DNA of 64,000 nucleotides from an uncultured Collinsella sp. GTDB taxonomy: Bacteria > Actinomycetota > Coriobacteriia > Coriobacteriales > Coriobacteriaceae. The notes under the pieces were generated by a model that searched no databases, had not been told where the DNA came from, and saw only the letters and a list, made by a program, of their open reading frames with translations. The DNA is taken from contig CAUBIC010000001.1 of the NCBI GenBank assembly GCA_958435945.1, positions 62,001-126,000 of the forward strand, in the 5' to 3' direction. Shown here one piece after another: positions 6,141 to 15,264 of this stretch (the stretch's first letter is position 1; every line of letters starts with the position of its first letter). Position numbers and translations under genes: made by a program.

Positions 6141-9041
6141 ATGACCCAGCCCTTGCCCTGGGAAAAGAACGCCGCGGTATCCGTGCCGCCCGCGCCGGAA
6201 CCCGTGCCGCTCGATGCATACACCGCTCCTGCTGCGCCGGAGCCCGAGCTCGTCCCGCTCGACATTTACGACGCTCCCGCGCCGGCGCCCAAGCCCGCCA
6301 AGCCGCTCGTCGACATTGACAGCCTTAATCCCGCCCAGCGCGAGGCTGTCCTGTCCACCGAGGGCCCGTTGCTGGTGCTCGCCGGCGCCGGCTCGGGCAA
6401 GACCCGCGTCTTGACCTTCCGCATCGCACATATGCTCGGCGACCTGGGTGTTAAACCTTGGCAGGTTCTTGCCATCACGTTTACCAACAAGGCCGCGGCA
6501 GAGATGCGCGAGCGTCTGGCGGCACTCATTCCCAGCGGCACCCGTGGCATGTGGGTGTGCACCTTCCATGCCATGTGCGTGCGCATGCTGCGCGAGGACG
6601 CCGACCTGTTGGGCTACACCGGTCAGTTCACCATCTACGATGACGATGACTCAAAGCGCATGGTGCGCGACATTATGCAGGCGCTCGGCATCGAGCAAAA
6701 GCAGTTCCCCATCAACATGATCCGCAGCAAGATTAGCTCGGCCAAAAACGCCATGATCGGCCCCGAGGACATGCTCAAATCCGCCGACAGCCCCAATGAC
6801 AAAAAGGCCGCGCAAGTCTACCTGGAGCTGGAGCGCCGCCTGCGCGCCGCCAACGCGATGGACTTCGACGACCTGCTCGTGCGCACGCTCGAGCTGCTGC
6901 GCACCCGCCCCGAGGTGCTCGACAAGTATCAGGAGCGCTTCCGCTACATTAGCGTCGACGAGTATCAGGACACCAACCACGTCCAGTACGAGATCGCCAA
7001 CCTGCTGGCCGCCAAGTACCAAAACCTCATGGTCGTGGGCGACGACGATCAGTCCATTTATAGCTGGCGTGGCGCCGACATCACCAATATCCTGGACTTT
7101 GAGAAGGACTTTAAAGACTGCAAGACCGTCAAGCTGGAGCAGAACTACCGCTCTACGGGTCATATCCTGAACGCCGCCAACGCCGTGGTACGTCACAACT
7201 CGCAGCGCAAGGACAAGCGCCTGTTTACGGCCGAGGGCGACGGCGAGAAGATCCAGGCCTTCCAGGCAAGCGATGAGCGCGACGAGGGTCGCTGGATTGC
7301 CGGCGAGGTCGAAAAGCTGCATGCCAAGGGCACGAGTTACGACGACATCGCCGTGTTCTACCGCACCAACGCCCAGTCGCGTATTCTCGAAGATATGTTT
7401 CTGCGCGCGGGCGTGCCCTACAAGATCGTGGGCGGCACGCGATTCTTCGACCGTGCCGAGATCCGCGACGTCATGGCCTACCTTAAGATGATCGTGAACC
7501 CGGCCGACGAGATGAGCGTCAAGCGCGTCATCAACACGCCGCGCCGCGGCATCGGCTCCACCTCGATCCAAAAGATCGAGCAGCTGGCGCGCGACAACCG
7601 TTGCTCGTTCTTCCAGGCTTGCGAGATCGCGTGCGCCGAGACGGGCATGTTTAGTGCCAAGGTGCGCAACGGCCTGTCGAGCTTTGTGTCGCTGGTGCGC
7701 GAGGGCCGCCGCATGGACGGCGAGCTCAAGGACGTTGTCGAGATGATCGTCGATAAGACGGGCTTGCTGCAGGCGTTTCGCGCCGAGGGCACCATGGAGT
7801 CCGAGAGCCGCGCCGAGAACATTCAGGAATTCCTGGGCGTCGCCGCCGAATTTGAGGAGACGCACGAGGATATCGAGGGTACGCTCGAGAGCTTGGAAGA
7901 GCTGCGCGCAGCCGGCGTTGCCGACGTGCCTGCCGAGCCTGAGTCCGAGCCCGTTGTGGTGAGCGCGCCTGCGCCCGAACCGGGGCCATCTGCCCCGGCA
8001 TCCTCGTTTGAGGCGCTCGTCGGCGCGCGCGATGCCGCAGGTTCCAATCCGCTCGATAGCCTAGCCGCCCCGGCGCTCTCGCCGCAGGACGCCCTGGCCG
8101 CCGCCATCGCGGGCAACGCGTATGCCGCGCCGACGGAGATGCCGGCGGGTGCCGTGCATGCCGACGAGATTGAGCGCACCTACGGTCCGCTCACCTGTAA
8201 GGCGCTGCCGGCACTCATGGAGTGGCTGGCCCTGCGCTCCGACTTGGATTCCCTGGCCGGCGAGACGCATGCCATTACCATGATGACCATCCACTCCGCC
8301 AAGGGCCTGGAGTTCCCGGCGGTGTTCGTAGCCGGCATGGAGGAGGGCATCTTCCCGCACGTGCACGACTCTGGCGGCAGCGATGACCCGGGCAAGCTCG
8401 AGGAAGAGCGTCGCCTGGCCTACGTCGCCATCACGCGTGCCCGTAAGCGCCTATTCCTGACCTATGCGGCCACGCGTCGCACCTACGGCTCGACCTCTGC
8501 CAACCCGCGCTCGCGCTTCCTCAATGAGATTCCGTTTGAGGATATCGAGTTTAGCGGTATCGGTTCTGCCGGTTTTGAGGGCACGGGCTGGGAGAAGCGC
8601 GGCGACCGTCACGGCACCTTTGGCTCGGGCATGGGTTCGGATATGTATGGCGGCAAGGTGTTCGGTTCGCATACGCGCTCGACCGGCGGTTCCGGTTCGC
8701 GCGGCGGATCGAGCTTTGACGATTTCTTTGGCGGCAGCAGCTACGGGACCGAGCGCCATCGTGGGGTCTCGCCCGACGCCGGCCGTGTTGCCTCGACCTT
8801 TGGTTCGGGTGCGCCGCGAGCCAAAAAGCCGTCGTCCAAGGTGTCTCCGACGGTGGAGCGCAAGGTCGATCGCGCCAGCGCATCGCAGGACTTTGCCGCG
8901 GGCGATACCGTGAGCCACAAGACCTTTGGCACGGGTACCGTGATCTCGGTCGCCGGAGACATGATCGAGGTCCAGTTCGAAAAGACCGGCCAGACCAAAA
9001 AGCTGATGAAGGGCTTTGCGCCGATCGTCAAGCTGTCGTGA
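6141..9041 (+). CDS. pcrA: ATP-dependent DNA helicase, PcrA/UvrD family
   Basis: Superfamily 1A 3'-5' helicase of 966 residues, acting in nucleotide-excision repair and removal of proteins from DNA. After a Pro/Ala-rich N-terminal extension (about 1-60) come Walker A GAGSGKT, motif II DEYQDT, motif III GDDDQSIYSWRGAD, motif IV LEQNYRST, motif V TIHSAKGLEFPAVF and motif VI AYVAITRARKRL. A non-conserved Pro/Ala/Glu-rich insert of roughly 100 residues (about 590-690) interrupts the 2B region, making it longer than the usual 720-780. The C-terminus has a Gly/Ser linker and a Tudor-like RNA-polymerase-binding domain (DTVSHKTFGTGTV). The start at 6141 follows GATGAGGAG. Confidence 0.95.
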   Translation: MTQPLPWEKNAAVSVPPAPEPVPLDAYTAPAAPEPELVPLDIYDAPAPAPKPAKPLVDIDSLNPAQREAVLSTEGPLLVLAGAGSGKTRVLTFRIAHMLGDLGVKPWQVLAITFTNKAAAEMRERLAALIPSGTRGMWVCTFHAMCVRMLREDADLLGYTGQFTIYDDDDSKRMVRDIMQALGIEQKQFPINMIRSKISSAKNAMIGPEDMLKSADSPNDKKAAQVYLELERRLRAANAMDFDDLLVRTLELLRTRPEVLDKYQERFRYISVDEYQDTNHVQYEIANLLAAKYQNLMVVGDDDQSIYSWRGADITNILDFEKDFKDCKTVKLEQNYRSTGHILNAANAVVRHNSQRKDKRLFTAEGDGEKIQAFQASDERDEGRWIAGEVEKLHAKGTSYDDIAVFYRTNAQSRILEDMFLRAGVPYKIVGGTRFFDRAEIRDVMAYLKMIVNPADEMSVKRVINTPRRGIGSTSIQKIEQLARDNRCSFFQACEIACAETGMFSAKVRNGLSSFVSLVREGRRMDGELKDVVEMIVDKTGLLQAFRAEGTMESESRAENIQEFLGVAAEFEETHEDIEGTLESLEELRAAGVADVPAEPESEPVVVSAPAPEPGPSAPASSFEALVGARDAAGSNPLDSLAAPALSPQDALAAAIAGNAYAAPTEMPAGAVHADEIERTYGPLTCKALPALMEWLALRSDLDSLAGETHAITMMTIHSAKGLEFPAVFVAGMEEGIFPHVHDSGGSDDPGKLEEERRLAYVAITRARKRLFLTYAATRRTYGSTSANPRSRFLNEIPFEDIEFSGIGSAGFEGTGWEKRGDRHGTFGSGMGSDMYGGKVFGSHTRSTGGSGSRGGSSFDDFFGGSSYGTERHRGVSPDAGRVASTFGSGAPRAKKPSSKVSPTVERKVDRASASQDFAAGDTVSHKTFGTGTVISVAGDMIEVQFEKTGQTKKLMKGFAPIVKLS

Positions 9042-9048
9042 TCCTGGC

Positions 9049-9178
9049 GGACCTGGGCGGGCGTATAGGGCAACATCGCCTGCTCGGGCAGTCCTGCGCA
9101 AGACGGAGAGCACATTAAGTGCTCTCCTTTGCGTGCGGAACTCGCGATCGATGTTGCCCTATACGCCCGCCCAGGTCC
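9049..9178. repeat. 30-bp perfect inverted repeat enclosing a terminator
   Basis: Positions 9049-9078 and 9149-9178 are perfect reverse complements over 30 bp (starting GGACCTGGGCGGGCGTATAG). The 70-bp spacer contains a second 9-bp hairpin (GGAGAGCAC / GTGCTCTCC, 9105-9127) followed by TTT, which is a plausible terminator for the helicase gene. The outer arms are far longer than a terminator needs. This may be a small mobile palindrome inserted after the gene. Confidence 0.75.
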
Positions 9179-9261
9179 TAGGGTAACGGTGCTTGCGAAC
9201 GTCGCTCTGCTCGTTCGCTTTTTGATCTGGAGAGCCGGGTGGGCTGATAAATAGATATGGC

Positions 9262-9300
9262 AAGGGGCTCTCCCGCACATGGACGGGAGAGCCCCTTGTT
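9262..9300. terminator. Hairpin between converging helicase and manA genes
   Basis: A 14-bp perfect stem (9262-9275 with 9284-9297, AAGGGGCTCTCCCG) has an 8-nt loop. The T-tract is weak on both strands, so it may serve both converging genes. Confidence 0.65.
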
Positions 9301-9322
9301 GCGTTTGGGTTGTTGGTGCGAC

Positions 9323-10255
9323 CTACAGGTGGCTGATGATCAGTTCCATCTTGCCTTCGAGGTCGATGGAGCTGACGGTGCTCGGGGCCAACAGGTGGCT
9401 TCCCTTGTGGACGGGGTCGCCGCAGACGGTGCCTTCGCCGTCGATGACCGACAGGCACATGAAGGGCCAGCGCTGGTCGATGGTTTTGCTGCCGTCGACG
9501 CGCACGCGGTCGACGGTGTAGCAGGGGTTGGACTCGAGCTCGGTTACGCCGTCCACCTCGGGCGCGGTCACCGTGCCGTCGGTCGGAGCCTGAGCATCAA
9601 AGTCGATGCAGTCGAGGCTCTGCTCAATGTGCAGCGGGCGCAGGTTGCCGTCGGTGCCGGGACGGTCGTAGTCGTACAGACGATACGTCACGTCGCTCGA
9701 CTGCTGCGTCTCCAAAATGAGCGTGCCGGTCTTGATGGCGTGCACGGTACCGGAATCAATCTGGAAAAAGTCGCCCTTGTGAATCGGCAACACGTTGAGC
9801 ATGTCGTCCCAACGTCCTTCCTCGATCATTTGTGCGGCCTCGGCGCGGTCCTTGGCACGCTGGCCGACGATGATCGTGGCGTCGGGCTCGCAGTCCAGCA
9901 CATACCAACACTCGGTTTTGCCCAGGCTACCGTTCTCGTGCTCGGCAGCGTACTCGTCGTTGGGATGAATCTGGATCGAAAGGTCGTCCTTGGCGTCCAG
10001 AATCTTAATGAGCAGCGGGAACTCCTTGCCCTCGCAGTTGCCAAAGAGCTCGCGATGCTCGGCCCACAGCCACGACAGCGTGTGGCCGGCATACGGGCCC
10101 TCCGCAATCTGGCAGTCGCCGTTGGGGTGGGCCGAGATGGCCCAGCACTCACCGATGGGGCCATCGGGAATGTCGTAGCCAAATACGGTTTCGAGGTGGC
10201 GACCGCCCCAGATCTTCTCGTGGAAGATCGGCGTCAGCTTAATCAAATCGGACAT
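9323..10255 (-). CDS. manA: Mannose-6-phosphate isomerase, class I
   Basis: Cytoplasmic zinc enzyme that interconverts mannose 6-phosphate and fructose 6-phosphate, letting PTS-imported mannose enter glycolysis. The cupin metal ligands are visible in QIHPND, KTECWYVLD and SGTVHAI. With 310 residues it is the short Firmicutes-like form. I prefer the ATG at 10255 (MSDLIKLTP) because GGGGG lies 7 nt upstream; another ATG six bases earlier is too close to that site. It is a single gene. The next gene on the same strand is the GntR regulator at 10330-11049, about 75 bp upstream. Confidence 0.92.
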   Translation of the reverse strand: MSDLIKLTPIFHEKIWGGRHLETVFGYDIPDGPIGECWAISAHPNGDCQIAEGPYAGHTLSWLWAEHRELFGNCEGKEFPLLIKILDAKDDLSIQIHPNDEYAAEHENGSLGKTECWYVLDCEPDATIIVGQRAKDRAEAAQMIEEGRWDDMLNVLPIHKGDFFQIDSGTVHAIKTGTLILETQQSSDVTYRLYDYDRPGTDGNLRPLHIEQSLDCIDFDAQAPTDGTVTAPEVDGVTELESNPCYTVDRVRVDGSKTIDQRWPFMCLSVIDGEGTVCGDPVHKGSHLLAPSTVSSIDLEGKMELIISHL

Positions 10256-10329
10256 GTTCATACCCCCATTGTGTTGCGCGGGCGCTGCACAAAACAGCTC
10301 AAAGCGAGCGCCCGGATGACTACAAAAAC

Positions 10330-11049
10330 CTATGCCAACGTTACGTTGTGCAACTCAAAGCGGTCGCCAACGTTGCGCGAGACCGAATACTCAAAGGCGG
10401 CGCCGCTGTCCAAAAAGCCAATCTGGGTGAGTTCGAGCAGGGGAGAGCCAGGCTTGGTGTCCAAGCGCTCGGCTTCTTCCTCGGTTGCTGCCACGGCGCG
10501 AATGGTACGGTGGAAGCTCGAAATCTTCAGCCCACATTGCTCGCGGATGAAGTGGTAGACCGATCCGTACAGGTCCTTCTTTTTAAGGCCTGGAATCAGC
10601 TCGAGGGGCATGTAGGTGTACTCGATAACGATGGGCTTCTCATCGGCCTGACGCACGCGCACGATGTGATAGGCAAAGTCATCCTCGGCAATTCCCAGCT
10701 GGGCTGCGATGTCCGCTGGTGGATTAACAATCGAGAAATCGTAGACCACCGAGGTCACCTTCTCCCCGCGGTGCTCATACGAAAAGCCCTGGGCACGGTC
10801 GTTTTTGCCCTGGAAAAACGCCTGACCGGGAAGTCCCGCCGTGTCCTTAACGTAGGTACCCGATCCGCGTCGGCTGGTAATAAGACCTTCCTCGGTGATT
10901 TGCTCGATAGCTCGTTTGACGGTGATTTTGGAAACGCTATAGAGCTCGCAGAACTCAACGACGGTGGGAAGCTTGTCGCCCGGTTTAAGAGTGCCATCCT
11001 CGATGCTTCGACGAATATCTGCAGCTATCGCCTCGTATTTGGGAATCAT
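10330..11049 (-). CDS. GntR-family (HutC/UTRA) regulator, divergent from the GH1 gene
   Basis: Transcriptional repressor of 239 residues. An N-terminal winged helix (about 1-70; SVSKITVKRAIEQITEEGLI) is followed by a UTRA effector-binding domain (about 90-239) of the type that binds phosphorylated sugars. The start is the ATG at 11049, preceded by AAAGGAGG; an upstream in-frame start at 11082 lacks a site. It is transcribed away from the phospho-glycosidase/PTS genes at 11353-15023. By position it is their likely local regulator, with a phospho-beta-glucoside as the probable inducer. manA lies directly downstream. Confidence 0.9.
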   Translation of the reverse strand: MIPKYEAIAADIRRSIEDGTLKPGDKLPTVVEFCELYSVSKITVKRAIEQITEEGLITSRRGSGTYVKDTAGLPGQAFFQGKNDRAQGFSYEHRGEKVTSVVYDFSIVNPPADIAAQLGIAEDDFAYHIVRVRQADEKPIVIEYTYMPLELIPGLKKKDLYGSVYHFIREQCGLKISSFHRTIRAVAATEEEAERLDTKPGSPLLELTQIGFLDSGAAFEYSVSRNVGDRFELHNVTLA

Positions 11050-11352
11050 TGAACCTCCTTTCCGACATATATCAATACGCAAGTAAGTATAACCCTTAAC
11101 AAGGCACCCATATAACCTTTATCTAAGAAGCTCGAGAAAGAAAAAAGAAAAAGACGCTTTACTTTTAGAATTAGAGCGCTATAGTTTAAGCAACGAACGG
11201 AATCTTTCCGCAGAACAGGATCGACCGTTTGGGGACGGTTTTGTTTTGGCGGGTTGGATATCGGTATGACCGGTGCGCGCCCGCGCCGGATAACCTGCCA
11301 AAGCAAACCCGTCTCCAACCGGAAGCTCTAGAACACGAAAGCGAGGACTTTG
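11050..11352 (+). promoter_or_regulatory. Divergent regulatory region with a GGGGACGG-type inverted repeat
   Basis: This 300-bp gap has a possible promoter for the plus strand: TTTACT at 11158-11163 and TATAGT at 11180-11185, spaced 16 bp. Downstream of it an imperfect inverted repeat (around 11229-11257 and 11291-11319, about 24 of 29 positions matching) has the core GGGGACGGTTTTGTTTTGGC. The same core occurs at 15174-15195. I could not define the GntR operator. Confidence 0.4.
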
Positions 11353-12753
11353 ATGGCACAGTATCAGCTGCCCAACGACTTCTTCTTTGGCGCTGCTATG
11401 TCCGGCCCGCAGACTGAGGGTCAGTGGAACCAGGGCGGCAAGCTCGAGAACCTGTGGGACACCTGGTCCATCCAGGATCTGGGCTCGTTCTACAACTGCG
11501 TTGGCTCTTACGCCGGCAATGACTTTATGGCCAAGTACCAGGAAGACCTTCGCATTTTGAAGGACTTGGGCCTGGATACCTATCGCACTTCCATCCAGTG
11601 GAGCCGTCTGCTCGATGCCGACGGCAACCTCAACGAGGAAGGCGCCGCGTGGTATCACGAGTTGTTCCGCGCCTCTCGCGAAGCCGGCCTGGAGCCGTTT
11701 GTCAACTTGTACCACTTTGACATGCCCACCTACCTTTTTAACCGTGGCGGCTGGGAGAGCCGTGAGGTTGTCGAGGCTTACGCACATTACGCCGACGTCG
11801 CCTTCCACGAGTTTGGCCAGGAGATCAAGTACTGGTTCACCTTTAACGAGCCCATCGTCGAGCCCGAGCAGCGCTATCAGGAGGGCGTGTGGTTCCCGCA
11901 GCTCCACGACTTTAGCCGCGCTCGCACCGTGCAGTATCACATCTCGCTGGCACATGCGCTGGCCGTGGCCAACTACCGTCGCGCCTATGACGAGGGCGCC
12001 GTTCGCAGCGATGCCAAGATCGGCATGATCAACTGCTTTACCCCGGTCTACACCAAGGAGAACCCCAGCGAGGCGGACCTCGAGGCCGTGCGTATGACCA
12101 GCGGCATCAACAACCGCTGGTGGCTCGACCTCATTACCAAGGGCGAGCTTCCCGCCGACGTGCTCGACAGCCTGGCCGAGGGCGGCGTTAAGCTTCCGTT
12201 CCGTGCCGGCGACCAAGAGATTCTTAAGCAGGGTGTTGTCGACTGGCTCGGTTGCAACTACTACCACCCCACGCGCGTTCAGGCGCCGGCGAGCAAGATC
12301 GACCAGTACGGTCTGCCGCACTTTGCCGACGAGTACGTGTGGCCCGACGCCGTTATGAACGAGAGCCGCGGCTGGGAGATCTACCCGCAGGGCCTCTACG
12401 ACTTTGGCATGGACTGCGCTAAGAACTACCCCGATCTTGAGTGGTTCGTTTCCGAGAACGGCATCGGCATCATGGACGAATACAAGAACCGAGACGCCGA
12501 AGGAACCATCCAGGATGACTACCGCGTCGACTTTGTACGCCAGCACCTGGAGTGGGTTGCCAAGGCAATTGCCGAGGGCGCCAAGTGCCGTGGATACCAT
12601 TATTGGGCCGTCATCGATAACTGGTCTTGGGCGAATGCCTTTAAGAACCGTTACGGTTTTGTCGAGGTCGACCTTATGGACGGCTACAAGCGCCGCCTTA
12701 AGAAGTCGGCAGCTTGGCTCAAGCAGGTCGCCACGACTCACGTGGTTGATTAG
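11353..12753 (+). CDS. Glycoside hydrolase family 1, 6-phospho-beta-glucosidase type
   Basis: Cytoplasmic enzyme of 466 residues that would cleave phosphorylated beta-glucosides brought in by the adjacent PTS. The acid/base glutamate is in WFTFNEPI and the nucleophile in FVSENGIG, both intact; the N-terminal FFFGAAMSGPQTEG is the family start. A downstream PTS of the cellobiose family supports a 6-phospho substrate. The start is the ATG at 11353, preceded by GAGGAC. A TTG three bases earlier is also in frame. Cellobiose 6-phosphate is the likely substrate, but aryl-glucosides are possible. Confidence 0.9.
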   Translation: MAQYQLPNDFFFGAAMSGPQTEGQWNQGGKLENLWDTWSIQDLGSFYNCVGSYAGNDFMAKYQEDLRILKDLGLDTYRTSIQWSRLLDADGNLNEEGAAWYHELFRASREAGLEPFVNLYHFDMPTYLFNRGGWESREVVEAYAHYADVAFHEFGQEIKYWFTFNEPIVEPEQRYQEGVWFPQLHDFSRARTVQYHISLAHALAVANYRRAYDEGAVRSDAKIGMINCFTPVYTKENPSEADLEAVRMTSGINNRWWLDLITKGELPADVLDSLAEGGVKLPFRAGDQEILKQGVVDWLGCNYYHPTRVQAPASKIDQYGLPHFADEYVWPDAVMNESRGWEIYPQGLYDFGMDCAKNYPDLEWFVSENGIGIMDEYKNRDAEGTIQDDYRVDFVRQHLEWVAKAIAEGAKCRGYHYWAVIDNWSWANAFKNRYGFVEVDLMDGYKRRLKKSAAWLKQVATTHVVD

Positions 12754-12873
12754 CGAACGGGCGAACGCCCAGAGCGCGCGCCGCTGCGCGCAACACATGG
12801 CACATCTGGTGGCAGAGGGCGACAGACCACCGTGCGCATAGGAAAAGGCCGGATTTGAAAGTTAGGAGCAATC

Positions 12874-14217
12874 ATGGCCAGTGACAACGGAAAGAGCTTC
12901 CTCGACAAGTTTGCCGAGGTCTCTGCGAAGGTGGGAAACCAGGTTCACCTGCGTTCCCTGCGTGACGCCTTCGCGACCATCACGCCGCTCTATATCCTTG
13001 CGGGTATCGCGGTTCTTATTAACAACGTCGTGTTCCCTCTGTTCCCGCTCGATGCGGCGGGCCTTGCCAACCTTCAGACGTGGGGTTCGGCAATTACGCT
13101 GGGCACCCTCAACGTCTCTGCCATTATCTTGGCCGGATTGATTGGCTACAGCCTCGCTAAGAACAAGCGTTTCGATAACCCGCTCGCTTGCGTGGTCGTC
13201 GCTATCTCTGCTTTCGTCATCATGATGCCGCAGCAGATCACCGCCTCGCTTGCCGCCACGAGCCCGCTGCTCACCGACAAGATCACCTCCGCCGAGGTCA
13301 CGGGCGCCCTTTCGACTGCCAACACCGGCACCAACGGTCTGTTCTCGGCTATTATCATCGCCCTGCTTTCCGTCTCGCTCTTCATCAAGATTTCTGGCGT
13401 CGAGAAGCTCAAGGTTAAGCTGGGCGAGGGCGTGCCTCCCGCGGTCTCCAACTCCTTCAACGTCATGATCCCGATGCTGCTCAACCTCGCGATCTTCGCT
13501 CTTGCCGCAGCCCTGCTCGCCGTGTGCGCCGGCACCGATCTGTGCGCCATCATCTCCACGTGCATCTCCAACCCGCTCAAGAGCATCATGAACGCCGGTC
13601 CGTGGGCTGTTATCCTCATCTACACCCTTGCTAACCTGCTGTTCTGCGTCGGTATTCACCAGTCCACCATCTCTGGCGCTACCGTCGAGCCGATCCTGAC
13701 CATGCTCATCGTCGACAACATGGCTACCTTTGCCGCCGGTGGCACCATCCAGCCCGATCACTACATGAACATGCAGATCGTTAACAGCTTCGCCCTCATC
13801 GGCGGCTCGGGCTGCACCCTCATGCTTCTGCTCGACACGCTCCTGTTCTCCAAGAACAAGGCTTCCGAGACCGTTTCCAAGATGGCTATCCTGCCTGGTC
13901 TGTTCAACATCAACGAGCCGGTTATCTACGGTTACCCCATCGTGTACAACCTGCCGCTCATGATCCCGTTCGTCCTTCTTCCCGATCTGTTCATCGGCAT
14001 CACCTATGGCCTTACCTGCGCAGGCATCATCAGCCCCTGCATCGCCCAGGTGCCCTGGACCATGCCTCCCGTCATCAATGCCCTGCTCGCTACGGGCTTT
14101 GACTGGCGCGCCGGCGTGTGGCAGGCTCTCGAGATTGTCATTGGCATGGCCGTCTACCTGCCCTTTATGAAGATTTCCGAGAAGGCAATCGCCAAGCAGG
14201 AGGCTCTCGCCGAGTAG
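12874..14217 (+). CDS. PTS IIC component, lactose/cellobiose family
   Basis: Membrane permease subunit of 447 residues with about ten hydrophobic segments. It carries features of the Lac/cellobiose EIIC family: GSGCTLMLL and the NINEPVIYGYP segment that lines the sugar site. It moves the sugar while IIB phosphorylates it. A GTTAGGAGC ribosome-binding site precedes the ATG. Downstream lie separate IIB and IIA genes, giving a complete split EII. The 120-bp gap from the GH1 gene has no clear terminator, so co-transcription is likely. Confidence 0.93.
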   Translation: MASDNGKSFLDKFAEVSAKVGNQVHLRSLRDAFATITPLYILAGIAVLINNVVFPLFPLDAAGLANLQTWGSAITLGTLNVSAIILAGLIGYSLAKNKRFDNPLACVVVAISAFVIMMPQQITASLAATSPLLTDKITSAEVTGALSTANTGTNGLFSAIIIALLSVSLFIKISGVEKLKVKLGEGVPPAVSNSFNVMIPMLLNLAIFALAAALLAVCAGTDLCAIISTCISNPLKSIMNAGPWAVILIYTLANLLFCVGIHQSTISGATVEPILTMLIVDNMATFAAGGTIQPDHYMNMQIVNSFALIGGSGCTLMLLLDTLLFSKNKASETVSKMAILPGLFNINEPVIYGYPIVYNLPLMIPFVLLPDLFIGITYGLTCAGIISPCIAQVPWTMPPVINALLATGFDWRAGVWQALEIVIGMAVYLPFMKISEKAIAKQEALAE

Positions 14218-14246
14218 AACGCCTAACGTTCGTCCCTTTCACCTTT

Positions 14247-14277
14247 GCGGGCGCCGGTACGCGGTGCCGGTGCCCGC
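14247..14277 (+). promoter_or_regulatory. Hairpin between IIC and IIB genes
   Basis: GCGGGCGCCGG pairs with CCGGTGCCCGC (one G-T pair) in the 161-bp gap between the PTS genes. No T-tract follows directly, so it may be an mRNA processing or stability element and not a full terminator. Confidence 0.4.
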
Positions 14278-14378
14278 GGCTCTCTCCCTTGCGTAAAGAT
14301 ACAGGGGAGCGGGCACAATAGCCGCAAGGAATACAACCAGTTGTCGTCTGCGCGCCGCGCAGTTATAAGGAGGAAACC

Positions 14379-14681
14379 ATGAAGAAGATCATGCTCTGCT
14401 GCAATGCCGGCATGTCCACGAGCCTGCTGGTCCAGAAGATGCAGGCCGAGGTTGCAAACCGTGGTCTGGATATTGAGGTCGAGGCTCGTCCCATGAACGA
14501 GGCCCACGATCACCTGGACGAGTGCGACATGTTGCTGCTTGGTCCGCAGATCGGCTACACCAAGGGCGATTTTGAGAAGGAGGCCGCCGGTCGTTTTCCG
14601 GTCGAGGTCATCAACATGGTCGACTACGGCCGCATGAACGCTGCCGGCATCATCGACCACTGCGTCAGCGTGATGGGCTAG
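14379..14681 (+). CDS. PTS IIB component, lactose/cellobiose family
   Basis: Soluble 100-residue phosphocarrier. The active-site cysteine is C8 in CCNAGMSTS, the P-loop-like phosphate site of CelA-type IIB proteins. It takes phosphate from the IIA histidine and passes it to the sugar bound by IIC. A strong TAAGGAGGAAACC site precedes the start. The IIA gene follows 9 bp after the stop. Confidence 0.95.
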   Translation: MKKIMLCCNAGMSTSLLVQKMQAEVANRGLDIEVEARPMNEAHDHLDECDMLLLGPQIGYTKGDFEKEAAGRFPVEVINMVDYGRMNAAGIIDHCVSVMG

Positions 14682-14690
14682 GTGCTCCGC

Positions 14691-15023
14691 ATGGAGGATA
14701 TGAACGAACTGCAGATGACCTGCTTCGAGATCATCAGCTACGTCGGTACCGCCAAGAGCATGTACATCAATGCCGTGCAAAAGGCCAAGGAGGGCGATTT
14801 TGACGCCGCCGAGGAGCTTATCAAGCAGGGCGACGAGGCCTATAACGGTGGCCACGATGTTCACATGGGGCTTCTGAAGAAGGAGGCCAACGGCGAGCGT
14901 AACGGCGAGGCCCCGTTGATTCTGCTGCATGCCGAGGACCAGATGGCCGGTACCGAGACCATGCGCGTCATGGCGACGGAGCTCATCGAGATTCACAAGC
15001 AGCTGCAGGTACTTCAGGCCTAG
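14691..15023 (+). CDS. PTS IIA component, lactose/cellobiose family
   Basis: Trimeric helical phosphocarrier of 110 residues. The phosphorylated histidine is H80 in LILLHAEDQMAG, and the conserved metal-binding Asp follows in HAEDQ. I use the ATG at 14691 with AGGTG six bases upstream. A GTG at 14682 and an ATG at 14700 are also in frame, and the latter lies too close to the next GGAGG to be preferred. It receives phosphate from HPr and closes the cellobiose-type operon; a terminator follows. Confidence 0.93.
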   Translation: MEDMNELQMTCFEIISYVGTAKSMYINAVQKAKEGDFDAAEELIKQGDEAYNGGHDVHMGLLKKEANGERNGEAPLILLHAEDQMAGTETMRVMATELIEIHKQLQVLQA

Positions 15024-15081
15024 TCGGCGTTATCGCCGCGATGGGCCGTGCGGTCCAACAGACAACACAGTCCCTTTGACG

Positions 15082-15116
15082 GGCGCCGGGAGTCTCCGCC
15101 TCCCGGCGCCTTTATA
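15082..15116 (+). terminator. Terminator of the cellobiose-type PTS operon
   Basis: Perfect 11-bp stem GGCGCCGGGAG / CTCCCGGCGCC, then TTTATATTT. Confidence 0.85.
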
Positions 15117-15173
15117 TTTGGGGAAGGTCTTGCGCGACCTATTAAGCGACCATTCGCGTTTCCCCAGATAAAG

Positions 15174-15195
15174 CCTGCCAAAACAAACCTGTCCC
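15174..15195 (-). repeat. Copy of the GGGACAGGTTTGTTTTGGCAGG repeat core
   Basis: CCTGCCAAAACAAACCTGTC at this site matches, with few changes, 11294-11316 and the reverse complement of 11231-11253. It is a short intergenic repeat of the same general GGGGAC type as others in the window. Confidence 0.45.
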
Positions 15196-15264
15196 TTTTT
15201 GGTAGGTTTTTGCCTTGGGAGCGGTACCATACAGGCAATGTTTAAACGAGAAAGGTGGGCTCCC

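Noticed and set aside
11179..12798. 539-codon open frame antisense to the GH1 gene
   Set aside because: Covers the full glycosidase on the other strand and shows no domain; a codon-bias shadow.
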